Source: a virus
Strand: one strand, 5' to 3'
Length of the DNA stretch: 27,307 bases
Virus record (IMG/VR): IMGVR_UViG_3300007510_001540
Span: 1-27,307 of that record
The notes below the pieces were generated by a model. The model had not been told where the DNA came from, searched no databases, and was given only the letters and a program-made list of their open reading frames with translations. Positions 1 to 8,625 of the stretch are shown one piece after another; the stretch's first letter is position 1; each line of letters starts with the position of its first letter. Both the position numbers and the translations under genes were made by a program.

Positions 1-183
1 AACCTCAAGCTCCGGAGTTGAGTCTAAATTGAACGTAAATCTAGTAGAACCTGCATCTTTGAAGTATATCTGATCTCCAGCAGCATCTAGTATAATGTCA
101 CCTGCAACATCTAGTGTAAGACTCCCTGATGAGAGATCAATCTCAGTACCGTCAATTGTAATATTATCAACGACTATTGCCAT
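1..183 (-). CDS. Repeat-type virion structural protein, N-terminal part
   Basis: The reading frame starts at the ATG at 183 and runs off the left edge, so only the first 61 codons are visible. The peptide is a run of short beta-repeat units (for example LTLDVAGDIILDAAGD and IYFKDAGSTRF), the same unit type that fills the 1426-aa protein upstream. Its ATG overlaps the upstream stop by one base (TAATG), which suggests translational coupling and co-production. Such Gly/Asp-rich repeats are common in fibre-like proteins of marine phages. A tail-fibre or accessory structural role is inferred, and nothing can be said of its C-terminus. Confidence 0.72.
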   Translation of the reverse strand, partial: MAIVVDNITIDGTEIDLSSGSLTLDVAGDIILDAAGDQIYFKDAGSTRFTFNLDSTPELEV

Positions 184-3100
184 TATTCATCTCCTTCTAG
201 TAATTCAAGCATCATTTTATATCTTTTTCCAGTAAGATTATTGACAACAGTTAACATGTTTTCTTCCTCAACAATTGTCCAATCACCTCTATCATTTTTG
301 AGGTGGAGGTCACCTGTATATATATTTGCCCATCGATATGTTGAAGAACCTAAATCAAATGTAGCATCCTGAGTAGGTAATAATGTCCCTCGAACATTTA
401 CATTACCGGGAGTTCCTGAAGTTCCTGCTAGTAAGTTTAGCTGACCACTAGCATTGTTATTAACGATATCTATTGCAGTTGATGCCGACGAATGAAGATA
501 TCTTGTTGAGCCACCAAGTTCGAAGTTAGCTCCAGCTATTACTCTAACAGCTTGAGTATCACCCTTGAGTCGTAATACCTCTTGCCCTTCACCACCACCA
601 TCTGAATCATTTACTCTAAACCTAATGTCTTTATCAGCTACTTTTTGATCAATGTTGAAGTGATTTGCTGCACTAGCTTTCATTTCTAGTACAGTGTTGT
701 TTGCTGCACCAATATGACCAAATGATCCAGTCCCTATATAAGCTGCACCAGATAAAACAACATCACCACCAAATACTGCAGTTCCTGAAACAACAGTACT
801 GCCTTTCTTTCCTACTGCACCAGATACAAAGAAATATACATCGTCACCATACATGTTTGTATAATTTCCATCTGTATCAAACGAAACAGATCCTGTTGTT
901 CTTATCATTGATCTAAGCGAATCATGCTGTATGAAGAAAGCAGCTGTTGTATTTGTAGTCGACGAAGCCAGATCAGATAAAGATTTAGCTGTTACTACAT
1001 TACCGTCATCAAACATCAAATCATCAGAGCTTCTATACATTCTCGCAGTAGCATCACCAAATCTATAAGATCCTGCAGAACTTATATCCAAGTTTGTAAC
1101 AGAAGAAAAGTCTGCGCTACCCCCAAGTTTGAGTGATCCTGAAATCATCACGTCACCACCAAATAGCGATGTCCCACGTACTGATGATCCCTGAGATGAT
1201 GATGTCCCAGAAACATAAAAATTGATATCAGCTCCGGAGCTTTCATCTACTGTAGATGCACCTCCTGACATAAATAATATTTGTGTTCCCGATATGTGAA
1301 GCTTATTACTAGCAGACCATATAGCATTTTCACCTATACTGTCACCATCATAATCTGTACCGCCCAATATAATTTTACTTGAATCAGCTATTCTCAAAGT
1401 ATCAGCGCTGGTATCAAGTCTAAAGACTTCATCGCCACCAGCACCTTTGAATATGAGATCTTTATTGCTTACTTGCGGTTGAAAGACAATATCAGAAGAA
1501 CTATTTGATATTTTCAGTATGCTGGTTCCGTCATCTTTGAGTTCTAGATCACCGCCACCTGCATCTATAATGGCATCGCCAACAACATCCCAAGTTGCAC
1601 TTGTTGTACTATTCGCTGTAAATCTAAATGACTCAGTCCCAGAGGGATCAAATATATAGTCATTCCCCGCAGCGTCCAGTTTCATGTCGCCAGCTACATT
1701 GATCTTCATGTCAGTTTCAGCGTTTGCAGTAAATCTAAATGACTCAGTCCCGCCAGGATTGAAAATATAGTCATTCCCAGCAGCATCAAACTTTATGTCT
1801 CCGGGGGCGTCTAAAGTAATATCAGTACTGCCGTTAATGACAAAGTCTAGTGCAGTAGTACTTCCAGTGATGAACGTAATATTATTTCCACCCGAGGAAA
1901 GCTTAATGTCACCTGCAGACTCAATAGTCAAGTCTGTTCCATCACTTACAATGCTCTCACCAGTATCTGCAAATTCTATCTTTCTGTTGGATCCCATCTT
2001 AAGCGATTTAGCAGATGAGTCAATTCTAAAAACTTCTGCTTCGTCGTCGCCGTTGAAAATAATATCTTTAGTATCTATTGAAGATGTAAGAATTACGCTC
2101 CCACCAGATTGCTGAAATCTTAAGAATGTTGTTCCGCCGTCCTGTAGATCGATCTTACCACCGTCAGCATCTAAATTGATGTTCCCTGGTGCGTCTAGCG
2201 TAATCTCTGTTGTACTGTTCATCACAATATCTAATACTGTATTACTTCCATCCTTGAGTGTAACGTTGTCCCCGTCAGCATCAAGTATGATATCCCCTGT
2301 TGCGTCTATGTGAGCATCACCTGCGGTTGTAAAAGTAAGATTATCTGAAGCAACGTCGATATAGTGATTAGTCCCAGTTAACTGCAATTGACTAGCACGA
2401 AATTTAGTCAAATACATGTCTGCCAAAGTAGTCACAGTTCCATCTGTGATGTCCTTTGTTCCCACACCCCACGTATCATCTGCAACTCTTCCAAAAACTA
2501 AAGCTTTGTCAGCTGAGCTTGATCCAGAAGCAATGGCAATTCCGCCATTAGAGTTTGTAGATGTAGTCCCTGACGCCAGCAGAATCACAGGATCTTCAAT
2601 TAGTAAGTTAGTAGAGTCTAAAGTAGTTGTTGACCCCTGAACTGTAAGTGTTCCCTCAATTGTAGTATTGCCGGCAAATGTAGCATTAGCACCAGAAAAT
2701 GTTATTGCTGTGGTAGAAGAAGCACTACTTTTGACAACTAGTTCTCCACCTGTCTGTGTAAGCCTACCATATTCAGTTCCGGCTTCTTTCAGTACAACAT
2801 CCGCGCCGTCAGTATCTAAAAATATATCACCTTCTGAGTCTATAGTAACTGTGCCACCAGATATTGTAAGCGCAGAGCCATCGCCCTCAATCTTTTCGCC
2901 ATCATCTCCAAACGTAAGACCGATACTCGCGGGAATATTGATATCACCAGCATCTGTTACGCCTATATGAACGTCTGTACCATCGCCGTATATGTAAGCA
3001 TTTGAGTCTGCAAACATAATCTTCTTGGATGAAGCCATCAATAGACCCGTTTGTGATGTGTCAAATCTAGCAATCTCTACGCTAGACCCCCCGGTTGATC

Positions 3101-4463
3101 CTTTGAAAATAATATCAGCGTCAGAAACAGAAGCTGACATAATCACACTTGATGATGAATTAGTGAAGTGCAGAAGATCTGTGCCGCCGTCCTTGAATAT
3201 AATATCCGCAGAATCAGCATCTAAGATAATGTCACCGTCTGCATCTAAAGTAATGTGTCCGGCAGCTGCAGAGTTGTCAGTTGAGGCAATTGTTAGTGCG
3301 CCGCTAGATGTAACATCAAATGTAGCATACCCACCGTCAACACTATCGTAGCCAAGCTTAAGCTGTGATCCAGTCTCTATTAGATCTAACTTATATACAG
3401 GACTATCATTATTAATACCAATAGATTCTCTGCTAGCATCAACAAATAACAAGTGTGTATTAGTGTCACCTTCTGATCTGAAATCTCCCGAAGTAGCACC
3501 CTCTTCATTAATGACTAGTGATGACGGCGAAAATGTTCCCGTTACATAAAAGTTACCAGAAACAGCAAGATCAGCTTCTACAGCATATTCTGCTAATCCT
3601 GTCGGTATCTCTAGTCTTAGATTATTAGATGCATCAATAGTCCACTGTGCATAAGCACTGCCAGATGTGGGCCCACCATACTCTAATCGTAAGTGAGCAT
3701 CAGATCCTGAATGTGCAACATGCAGTTTAGCAGCCGGCTCACTGCTACCAATACCGACTCTGTCTGTCGAAGCATTAACAAATATAGCATGTTCATCTGA
3801 GGTGCCCTCAACTTGAAAATTGATAGTACTGCCAGAGGGTTTGAAAACAACTCTATCATTACTACCTGATAACTCGTCGAAATCAACAAAGTGCGCGCCT
3901 CCCGCATGCATACTAATGTTATCTGGAGAGAATCTAATGTTTGTGTCTGAATCATCATTGTGATAAAGATATTCATCTAGGCCAATATCTCCAACAACAT
4001 CGAGTGTATAAGTTGGTGATGCTGTACCAATTCCAACTTTATCAGCAGAAACATCAACAAATAATAAGTTTGTAGTAGAATCACCCTTTACTTGAAAGTC
4101 TGCTGTTGATCCTGCATCTGTGTTGAATACAGCAGCACCTGAAACTAGTAGCTTATTTGGAACACGTAAATTACCCACAACAGATTCGTCTACTTCAATG
4201 ACACTCCGCTCGGCATATAAAGTACCTGAAACGACAACATCACCTGAAAACAGCACTGTTGATCCGTCATTTCTATTTCCGTCATACTCTTCACTAGAGC
4301 TGCCAGAAATTAGTAACCAAACGTCATTACCAACACCGGTATTTGAGCTAGAAAGCTCACCGTCATAATTTGCTGCATTAGAAGAAGAGTATATTTGGGT
4401 AAGACCACCCTCACCAATAATCTTGGTAACTCTTATCTGATCTGATCTAAAATCCTTAGCCAT
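183..4463 (-). CDS. Large tail-fibre-like repeat protein (1426 aa)
   Basis: This is probably an elongated virion fibre or other tail appendage. After a short N-terminal region (MAKDFRSDQIRVTK) come copies of the phage-fibre motif VGIGT-x-x-P-x-x-x-LDV (near residues 147 and 236). A long series of units like GDIILDADGDNVTLKDG and KDIIFKG-x-x-x-EVFRLDTS follows. In the middle is a segment (GTLTVQGSTTTLDSTNLLIEDP) of a type common in marine phage fibres. The C-terminus has GDLHLKNDRGDWTIVEEE and then TGKRYKMMLELLEG, an ending I recall from many marine phage structural proteins. The start is supported by GGAG eight bases before the ATG. Two adjacent 37-residue units are close copies. It lacks a recognisable peptidase S74 chaperone. 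Receptor binding is not demonstrated. Confidence 0.85.
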   Translation of the reverse strand: MAKDFRSDQIRVTKIIGEGGLTQIYSSSNAANYDGELSSSNTGVGNDVWLLISGSSSEEYDGNRNDGSTVLFSGDVVVSGTLYAERSVIEVDESVVGNLRVPNKLLVSGAAVFNTDAGSTADFQVKGDSTTNLLFVDVSADKVGIGTASPTYTLDVVGDIGLDEYLYHNDDSDTNIRFSPDNISMHAGGAHFVDFDELSGSNDRVVFKPSGSTINFQVEGTSDEHAIFVNASTDRVGIGSSEPAAKLHVAHSGSDAHLRLEYGGPTSGSAYAQWTIDASNNLRLEIPTGLAEYAVEADLAVSGNFYVTGTFSPSSLVINEEGATSGDFRSEGDTNTHLLFVDASRESIGINNDSPVYKLDLIETGSQLKLGYDSVDGGYATFDVTSSGALTIASTDNSAAAGHITLDADGDIILDADSADIIFKDGGTDLLHFTNSSSSVIMSASVSDADIIFKGSTGGSSVEIARFDTSQTGLLMASSKKIMFADSNAYIYGDGTDVHIGVTDAGDINIPASIGLTFGDDGEKIEGDGSALTISGGTVTIDSEGDIFLDTDGADVVLKEAGTEYGRLTQTGGELVVKSSASSTTAITFSGANATFAGNTTIEGTLTVQGSTTTLDSTNLLIEDPVILLASGTTSTNSNGGIAIASGSSSADKALVFGRVADDTWGVGTKDITDGTVTTLADMYLTKFRASQLQLTGTNHYIDVASDNLTFTTAGDAHIDATGDIILDADGDNVTLKDGSNTVLDIVMNSTTEITLDAPGNINLDADGGKIDLQDGGTTFLRFQQSGGSVILTSSIDTKDIIFNGDDEAEVFRIDSSAKSLKMGSNRKIEFADTGESIVSDGTDLTIESAGDIKLSSGGNNITFITGSTTALDFVINGSTDITLDAPGDIKFDAAGNDYIFNPGGTESFRFTANAETDMKINVAGDMKLDAAGNDYIFDPSGTESFRFTANSTTSATWDVVGDAIIDAGGGDLELKDDGTSILKISNSSSDIVFQPQVSNKDLIFKGAGGDEVFRLDTSADTLRIADSSKIILGGTDYDGDSIGENAIWSASNKLHISGTQILFMSGGASTVDESSGADINFYVSGTSSSQGSSVRGTSLFGGDVMISGSLKLGGSADFSSVTNLDISSAGSYRFGDATARMYRSSDDLMFDDGNVVTAKSLSDLASSTTNTTAAFFIQHDSLRSMIRTTGSVSFDTDGNYTNMYGDDVYFFVSGAVGKKGSTVVSGTAVFGGDVVLSGAAYIGTGSFGHIGAANNTVLEMKASAANHFNIDQKVADKDIRFRVNDSDGGGEGQEVLRLKGDTQAVRVIAGANFELGGSTRYLHSSASTAIDIVNNNASGQLNLLAGTSGTPGNVNVRGTLLPTQDATFDLGSSTYRWANIYTGDLHLKNDRGDWTIVEEENMLTVVNNLTGKRYKMMLELLEGDE
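1618..1839 (-). repeat. In-frame 111-bp tandem duplication in the fibre gene
   Basis: Two consecutive 111-bp units (1618-1728 and 1729-1839) encode near-copies of a 37-residue module containing NDYIF-(D/N)P-x-GTESFRFTAN. The shared block at the start of each unit is almost identical in DNA, and the units diverge towards their ends. The period is a multiple of three, so the fibre gains or loses whole modules without frameshift. Confidence 0.7.
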
Positions 4464-4478
4464 TGATTAATCTCCGAA

Positions 4479-4802
4479 CTATCCTCGTAGCCTTGTGCCC
4501 CAGGCAGTGTAATTTATGGCCGATCCAGAAACACTAGTTCCCATGATGACAGACCATTGCCCGCTTGTTTTTGTTGATGATACAATAAACGCATTAGTAT
4601 TGTCATCATCTTGCATAAAACCCCCACCACTTCCTGGGTCTGTGTTATGAAGAGATCCAGATGACCCTATGTGAGTCCCTGATGTAACTACACAAACTAT
4701 AGGCGTTTCATTATATTCTCCACCCAAGCTAACTGTTACAAACCCTGTGGAATCACATATCGCAGTACCCGACTCAGCAGAATATGTTAGTAGTCTTGGC
4801 AT
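4479..4802 (-). CDS. Small beta-rich structural protein, H-type-lectin-like (107 aa)
   Basis: The protein is short, rich in Gly, Ser, Thr and aromatic residues, and has no charged helices. The pattern is a central SLGGEYNETPIVCVVTSG strand pair and a C-terminal SGSAINYTAWGTRLRG. That resembles H-type lectin-like domains found at the tips of phage fibres, where the last strand ends in an aromatic-x-x-(W/I)-G-type motif. It lies between the fibre gene and another protein of the same style, so a baseplate or fibre-tip role is likely. The fold assignment is from pattern only. Family identity is uncertain, but a virion role is fairly safe from context. Confidence 0.6.
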   Translation of the reverse strand: MPRLLTYSAESGTAICDSTGFVTVSLGGEYNETPIVCVVTSGTHIGSSGSLHNTDPGSGGGFMQDDDNTNAFIVSSTKTSGQWSVIMGTSVSGSAINYTAWGTRLRG

Positions 4803-4805
4803 TCT

Positions 4806-5156
4806 TTATCCAATCACATTAATTGCTTGACAGTGAACCAATCCGCTGAAATTGCTAGAAAATCTGATTGTTGCTTTAGAAGTTGACACCTCTGCTACAT
4901 AACAATTAATATTTGCCTGATTTCCAGAAGAAGTATTTCCACTAGTACCGACTACAGTCACTGTAACTGTGGGTTCTGAATTGAATGTCTCGTCAAATTC
5001 CCAATCAACTGTACTTTGATCTGAGACAGTCAATTGTTTCACTTCAATTTCAACAGACTTGTCCGAAAACAATTGACGTCTAACAGGGTGTCTAGTATAC
5101 GGATAGCGCTTTTGATATCTATTACCGTCTCTAACACGCATTCTTACTGATGCCAT
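4806..5156 (-). CDS. Small structural protein with H-type-lectin-like C-terminus (116 aa)
   Basis: The N-terminus is very basic (MASVRMRVRDGNRYQKRYPY). The C-terminal about 80 residues form alternating hydrophobic strands (VDWEFDETFNSEPTVTVTVV and KATIRFSSNFSGLVHCQAINVIG), the pattern of H-type lectin domains (strand, aromatic sugar-binding strand, short terminal strand). An in-frame TTG lies four codons upstream at 5168, but the GGAG that overlaps it sits six bases before the ATG at 5156, so the ATG is preferred. It is followed closely by its 107-aa neighbour and then the long fibre, consistent with a tail-tip or fibre assembly group. Carbohydrate binding is inferred. Confidence 0.6.
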   Translation of the reverse strand: MASVRMRVRDGNRYQKRYPYTRHPVRRQLFSDKSVEIEVKQLTVSDQSTVDWEFDETFNSEPTVTVTVVGTSGNTSSGNQANINCYVAEVSTSKATIRFSSNFSGLVHCQAINVIG

Positions 5157-5203
5157 AACATACTCCAATATTTATTGATAAGTATGCACTTCGTACTATG
5201 AGA

Positions 5204-6502
5204 TTAGAGTTTCAGTGACGCTAGTGTCGCTAGATCAGATCTTTCACCCTTACTTAAGTTGACATGAGCTGTTAATTTACTACCGGCCAACTTCTTAGAA
5301 ACAACTGACAAACCATTGGATCGCTTGTCAATATAGGGTGTATCGATCTGGTCAGTATCGCCTAACAAAACAATTTTTGAATCTTTTCCTACTCGTGTTA
5401 TGACAGTTTTGAGTTCATGAATTGTTGCATTTTGTGCTTCGTCAACAATTATAAAAGAATTATTAAACGTTCTCCCTCTAATATAACTTAACGGAGCGAT
5501 ATCGATTTGACCCTTTTCTATCATAATATTGAAATATGATATGTCTTTATATGTGTGTCTAAAGTTATCAATAAGCGGCATAATCCACGGGTGCATCTTT
5601 TCATTCATATCACCAGGTAAGAAACCCATCTCTCTGCCTACGGGCTGAATTGATCTGGTGAAGACTATTCTATCATATTGTTTTTTATGGAGTGCGTCCA
5701 ACGCAGACGCCAATGTCAAGAACGTTTTGCCAGAGCCCGCGATACCTGTTAAGCAAACTAAGTCAATATCTAAATCACTTAGTGCATGCATAGCAAATGT
5801 TTGTTCTTTGTTTTTGGGTGTAATGCTAGTCACATCACCATGTACGCTATCTTTAATTTTATGAATCTTTTTATTTTTATAGACACACAGCGCTGACTTG
5901 TTTGAACATGACTTGGCAACAACATAGCAATTTTCGAATAAATTGTTATCATTGCTGTCACCTAAAACAATACTTCCATCTGAAAATATTCTGTCGATCT
6001 GACTGTCACTAAGCTGCAATTCGCATACACCCGTTTTCTCTTCAGTTGTTTCTATAGAAATATGATCCTTGTAGTAATCTTCTGCAGCAATTCCGAGCGC
6101 ATCACATTTTACTCTAAGATTTATATCTTTTGTAATGACCTTAATAGTTGAGCCAGACTCAACTTTAAGCTTTAGAGCTGTTGATATAATTCTGTTATCA
6201 CCAAATGTAATATCCAGTCCCAGATCAAGCCCTGGTTTGACAAAGTCTTGTGTCATAACCCTTATAGTTTGATCTGTTTCTACTATGTGAACACCCACAT
6301 CCAGTCTTCCCAAACCTCTTAGATCGTCTAGATATCTATTGACATGTCTAGCTGACTCACCTAATATACCCTGCTTGTCTTTAAATCTATCGAGTTCATC
6401 TAAGACGACAAAGGGCAAAATAACATCGTTACCCGGAAATGAATGAATTGAATTTTTATCATATAAAAGTACTGATGTATCTAAAATTAAAGACTTTCTC
6501 AC
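5204..6502 (-). CDS. phoH: PIN-PhoH protein (PhoH2-type ATPase/ribonuclease)
   Basis: This 432-residue protein has the two-domain PhoH2/YlaK layout. The N-terminal PIN nuclease domain (about 1-145) has acidic residues at Asp8 (LILDTSVLLYD), in FGDNRI (about 102) and in TKDINLR (about 126). The C-terminal PhoH ATPase has Walker A GIAGSGKT at about 253-260 and Walker B IIVDEAQN at about 351-358. Characterised PhoH2 proteins combine RNA unwinding with RNase activity. PhoH genes are widespread in marine phages, where their role is unsettled. The start is GTG with AGGAG ten bases upstream, and the PIN motif begins almost at once, supporting it. The gene is divergent from the sigma-like gene on the plus strand. 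Confidence 0.92.
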   Translation of the reverse strand: MRKSLILDTSVLLYDKNSIHSFPGNDVILPFVVLDELDRFKDKQGILGESARHVNRYLDDLRGLGRLDVGVHIVETDQTIRVMTQDFVKPGLDLGLDITFGDNRIISTALKLKVESGSTIKVITKDINLRVKCDALGIAAEDYYKDHISIETTEEKTGVCELQLSDSQIDRIFSDGSIVLGDSNDNNLFENCYVVAKSCSNKSALCVYKNKKIHKIKDSVHGDVTSITPKNKEQTFAMHALSDLDIDLVCLTGIAGSGKTFLTLASALDALHKKQYDRIVFTRSIQPVGREMGFLPGDMNEKMHPWIMPLIDNFRHTYKDISYFNIMIEKGQIDIAPLSYIRGRTFNNSFIIVDEAQNATIHELKTVITRVGKDSKIVLLGDTDQIDTPYIDKRSNGLSVVSKKLAGSKLTAHVNLSKGERSDLATLASLKL

Positions 6503-6539
6503 GTTTAAACTGCTCCTGAACTACTAGTGTTTTATGTAC

Positions 6540-6569
6540 ATATTTCTATTCGACGATATTATATTTCTA
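6540..6569. promoter_or_regulatory. Direct repeat ATATTTCTA x2 in divergent intergenic region
   Basis: The 86-bp gap between phoH (minus) and the sigma-like gene (plus) must hold both promoters. It contains two exact copies of ATATTTCTA at 6540-6548 and 6561-6569. Their spacing is 21 bp start to start, about two helical turns, which would put both copies on the same DNA face. An operator for a shared regulator is possible. The region is AT-rich, so chance is not excluded. Confidence 0.3.
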
Positions 6570-6588
6570 CTAAGTAGGAAATGATTAT

Positions 6589-6879
6589 ATGAATAACACA
6601 GCGACAAACCCCATTTTAGACAGTAATAATATAGTTGAAGGTACAACATGTTTTCATGAACATGATAAGCTAAATATTTCATGCAAGAAAGCATCTTGTA
6701 AATATTGGATAGATAGCAAAGACAGTAATAACTGCTCTATGATAGCAGCCAGACACGGCCCGATGACTTTACAAGAAATAGGCGATATATTCGGTGTGAC
6801 TAGAATGAGAGTGTGCCAAATAGAAAAAGCTGTAATTCAAAAGCTAGCAGTCAAGACCGGAAAAATATCAGATTTATGA
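6589..6879 (+). CDS. Small sigma-70 region-4-like DNA-binding protein (96 aa)
   Basis: One of only two plus-strand genes seen. The C-terminal half (about 60-92) is a sigma-70 region-4-type helix-turn-helix: MTLQEIGDIFGVTRMRVCQIEKAV closely follows the LxEIGxxxGVTRERVRQIE signature. The first half has Cys/His residues (CFHEHDKLNISCKKASCKYW, then a later Cys) that could bind a metal. There is no region 2, so it cannot be a whole sigma factor. It could bind a promoter -35 element or act as a transcription co-factor, as small late-gene sigma-like proteins do in other phages. AGGA lies nine bases before the ATG. Its stop overlaps the end of the convergent FtsZ-like gene by six bases. Confidence 0.8.
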   Translation: MNNTATNPILDSNNIVEGTTCFHEHDKLNISCKKASCKYWIDSKDSNNCSMIAARHGPMTLQEIGDIFGVTRMRVCQIEKAVIQKLAVKTGKISDL

Positions 6880-8085
6880 TTCAATGCCGCCAAGTAATGT
6901 AATAGCTATTAGTCCCGGAACGGATTCATTAACATAGATTCCTGAGAATAATGTCTCAGTTCTGCCACCGACATATGAAAGAGCTGCTTCTAATTTTTTG
7001 CTAACCACTGGATCATTTGCCATGTTAGATGTAACTACTAGTAACATAGCTCCAGTAGCTATCGATCCTCGTGGGGCAGAACACGGCGATGATTTGATAC
7101 AACCCTGAAATAAGGAAGATCCTAAGTCTCTAATGTTAGTATCTCTAGCTATAGTACTACCCACAACCATTCTTCCTGGTGTACCCAAACATCGTTCTAA
7201 GTCTTTAGTGTCAAATGATTGAATAGGCGAACTTTCTGATGAGAGTTTAAATATTTGCGCCATTAACTTAGCAAAATTTCTATTAGCAGACGGATACAAA
7301 TCAAGCATCCCTACCTTGCCTCTGAGCAATTGAAGTTGTCGTTCATTGTCAATTACAATATGGGGATGTCTAGAAACATCTTCGATTGTAGATTTATAAT
7401 TTGATGATATCGTAGGATTTAGTAGTTCTTGAGCAGATGGTTTTGTTATAACATAGACAACCTTCCCAGTTGATTCACATGATTTTAGGTGTCTATCAAT
7501 AGAATTGTGTAGTGTTGAACACGCACTACCTGTACCACCTCCGCCACCCGCTAGAACAAATACCCAATCAACCGGCCCAATTCGTGTTCTAAGCGCGTCT
7601 TCTAATAGAGTACTATTTTCCTTGAGCACTTGACGACCCACATCTATATCTTTTCCCACACCGTCAGCACCAGGCATAAGTAAAAAGTTTTCGGGCGCTA
7701 CACCTGCAGGCTGATCTTTGACTGTTGTATTTACCAATATTGTTTTCGAAAATCCTAAATCTAGAAATGCTTTAGCTAATTTACCACCACCTCCGCCAAC
7801 ACCAATAAATGCACACTTAATAGCACAAGCAGATGAATTCTCAGGTAACATCCGTTCATCTGCTTCTACGGGATCATCGTCATATGCTTCGACAAAGTCA
7901 AACCCAAGATCATCCGCAGGGTTTATGTAAGTGTCTTCTTTTGTATCTTCTTGTCCAGCCATTTCTTTTTCCTTGTCGTTTATAACTAAGCTATTATGTG
8001 TCTCTATAACATTGTTGATGATCTTGGGTTTGGTTACAACTGCATTGCTTCTTTTTGAAAACAAACTTTTTGTTGATGAAGCCAA
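6874..8085 (-). CDS. FtsZ/tubulin-like GTPase
   Basis: The glycine-rich loop GVGGGGG (about 95-101) and the tubulin/FtsZ signature loop AGGGGGTGS (about 179-187) are both present. They are flanked by FtsZ-like strands (DWVFVLAGG and VVYVITKPS). In the T7 synergy-loop region, SFDTKDL (about 290-296) aligns with FtsZ NLDFADV: both aspartates are kept and Asn becomes Ser, so polymerisation-dependent GTP hydrolysis looks possible. The first about 90 residues are a polar, acidic extension. The listed start is TTG with AGGA ten bases upstream. The ATG at 7962 has AAGGA at better spacing and may be the true start. Phage tubulins (PhuZ, TubZ) position DNA or capsids, but here FtsZ-like motifs are closer. 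Role unknown. Confidence 0.82.
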   Translation of the reverse strand: MASSTKSLFSKRSNAVVTKPKIINNVIETHNSLVINDKEKEMAGQEDTKEDTYINPADDLGFDFVEAYDDDPVEADERMLPENSSACAIKCAFIGVGGGGGKLAKAFLDLGFSKTILVNTTVKDQPAGVAPENFLLMPGADGVGKDIDVGRQVLKENSTLLEDALRTRIGPVDWVFVLAGGGGGTGSACSTLHNSIDRHLKSCESTGKVVYVITKPSAQELLNPTISSNYKSTIEDVSRHPHIVIDNERQLQLLRGKVGMLDLYPSANRNFAKLMAQIFKLSSESSPIQSFDTKDLERCLGTPGRMVVGSTIARDTNIRDLGSSLFQGCIKSSPCSAPRGSIATGAMLLVVTSNMANDPVVSKKLEAALSYVGGRTETLFSGIYVNESVPGLIAITLLGGIES

Positions 8086-8246
8086 TGATATTGAATCCTG
8101 ATCTAATGCTGACGACTATAAATATGTCTATACGATAATACTAACTAGCCTAAAATTGCGGTAAAATCCACTACTCTGGATGTCTATGCATATATCAAGC
8201 AACTGATGATCATCAATTTGAACCCACAAATCTCTATTTTTAAAAA

Positions 8247-8608
8247 TGGTGGAGACGAGGAGAGTCGAACTCCTGTCCAAGATAACGTTAAATTCAAGTC
8301 ATTCACAAGTTTATTTAGCTTATTCCCAAACTAAAAAGGTAGCAACAAAATTCCCATTCCTATGTTGCCTCGGATTCCACCTGTTTCCAGGGTAACCATT
8401 TTTGATTTGTTATTTTCATAGGATCTCTACCTATTATTCAATATTGGGTAATAAGGTTATTGAAAACCCCACTACTAAGCTGCTAGAGCTACGTTGTAGA
8501 AATTATTGTTATTAGCAATTATTTTTTTGATAAATCTTTTAGCTCGAATCATCATTAGAGCACTTGCACTATCCTTCTAGACTACCCTGTCGAAACCGGT
8601 GCGTCCCC
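8247..8608 (-). ncRNA. ssrA: tmRNA, one-piece, tag ANNNNFYNVALAA
   Basis: Read on the minus strand, the 5' end GGGGACG pairs with CGTCTCC just before an encoded ACCA, forming a 7-bp acceptor stem. Its third pair is G-U, the alanine identity element. The 5' half has GGTTTCGACAGG and the 3' half a T-arm (AGGAGTTCGACTCTCCT), both typical of tmRNA. The tag frame begins at GCT (8516) and encodes ANNNNFYNVALAA, ending in two TAG stops (first at 8475-8477). The hydrophobic ALAA end matches the proteolysis signal recognised by ClpXP-type proteases. Length is about 362 nt. It follows the Hc1-like gene by 17 bp with no obvious own promoter, so it may be processed from a longer transcript. Confidence 0.95.
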
Positions 8609-8625
8609 TTAATCTTGTTGTCAAG

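Noticed and set aside
1795-3351. Several plus-strand open frames of 70-110 codons within the fibre gene
   Set aside because: They are antisense to a repeat-rich coding frame, have no ribosome sites and encode low-complexity Ser/Pro/Val peptides that mirror the repeats.
5169-5176. AATAAATA upstream of the 116-residue structural gene as a late promoter
   Set aside because: It stands only 13 bases before the ATG, leaving no room for a normal leader with the GGAG ribosome site.
8117-8124. TATAAATA on the plus strand as a late promoter
   Set aside because: The next features downstream on the plus strand are antisense to the tmRNA and minus-strand genes, so it has no gene to drive. In AT-rich DNA this 8-mer is expected by chance.
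8086-8246. Possible tRNA or second small RNA between the tmRNA and the FtsZ-like gene
   Set aside because: GGGTTCAAAT resembles a T-loop, but no matching stem, acceptor or anticodon arm is found. The 12-bp palindrome at 8204-8215 (TGATGATCATCA) is too short to argue for an RNA.
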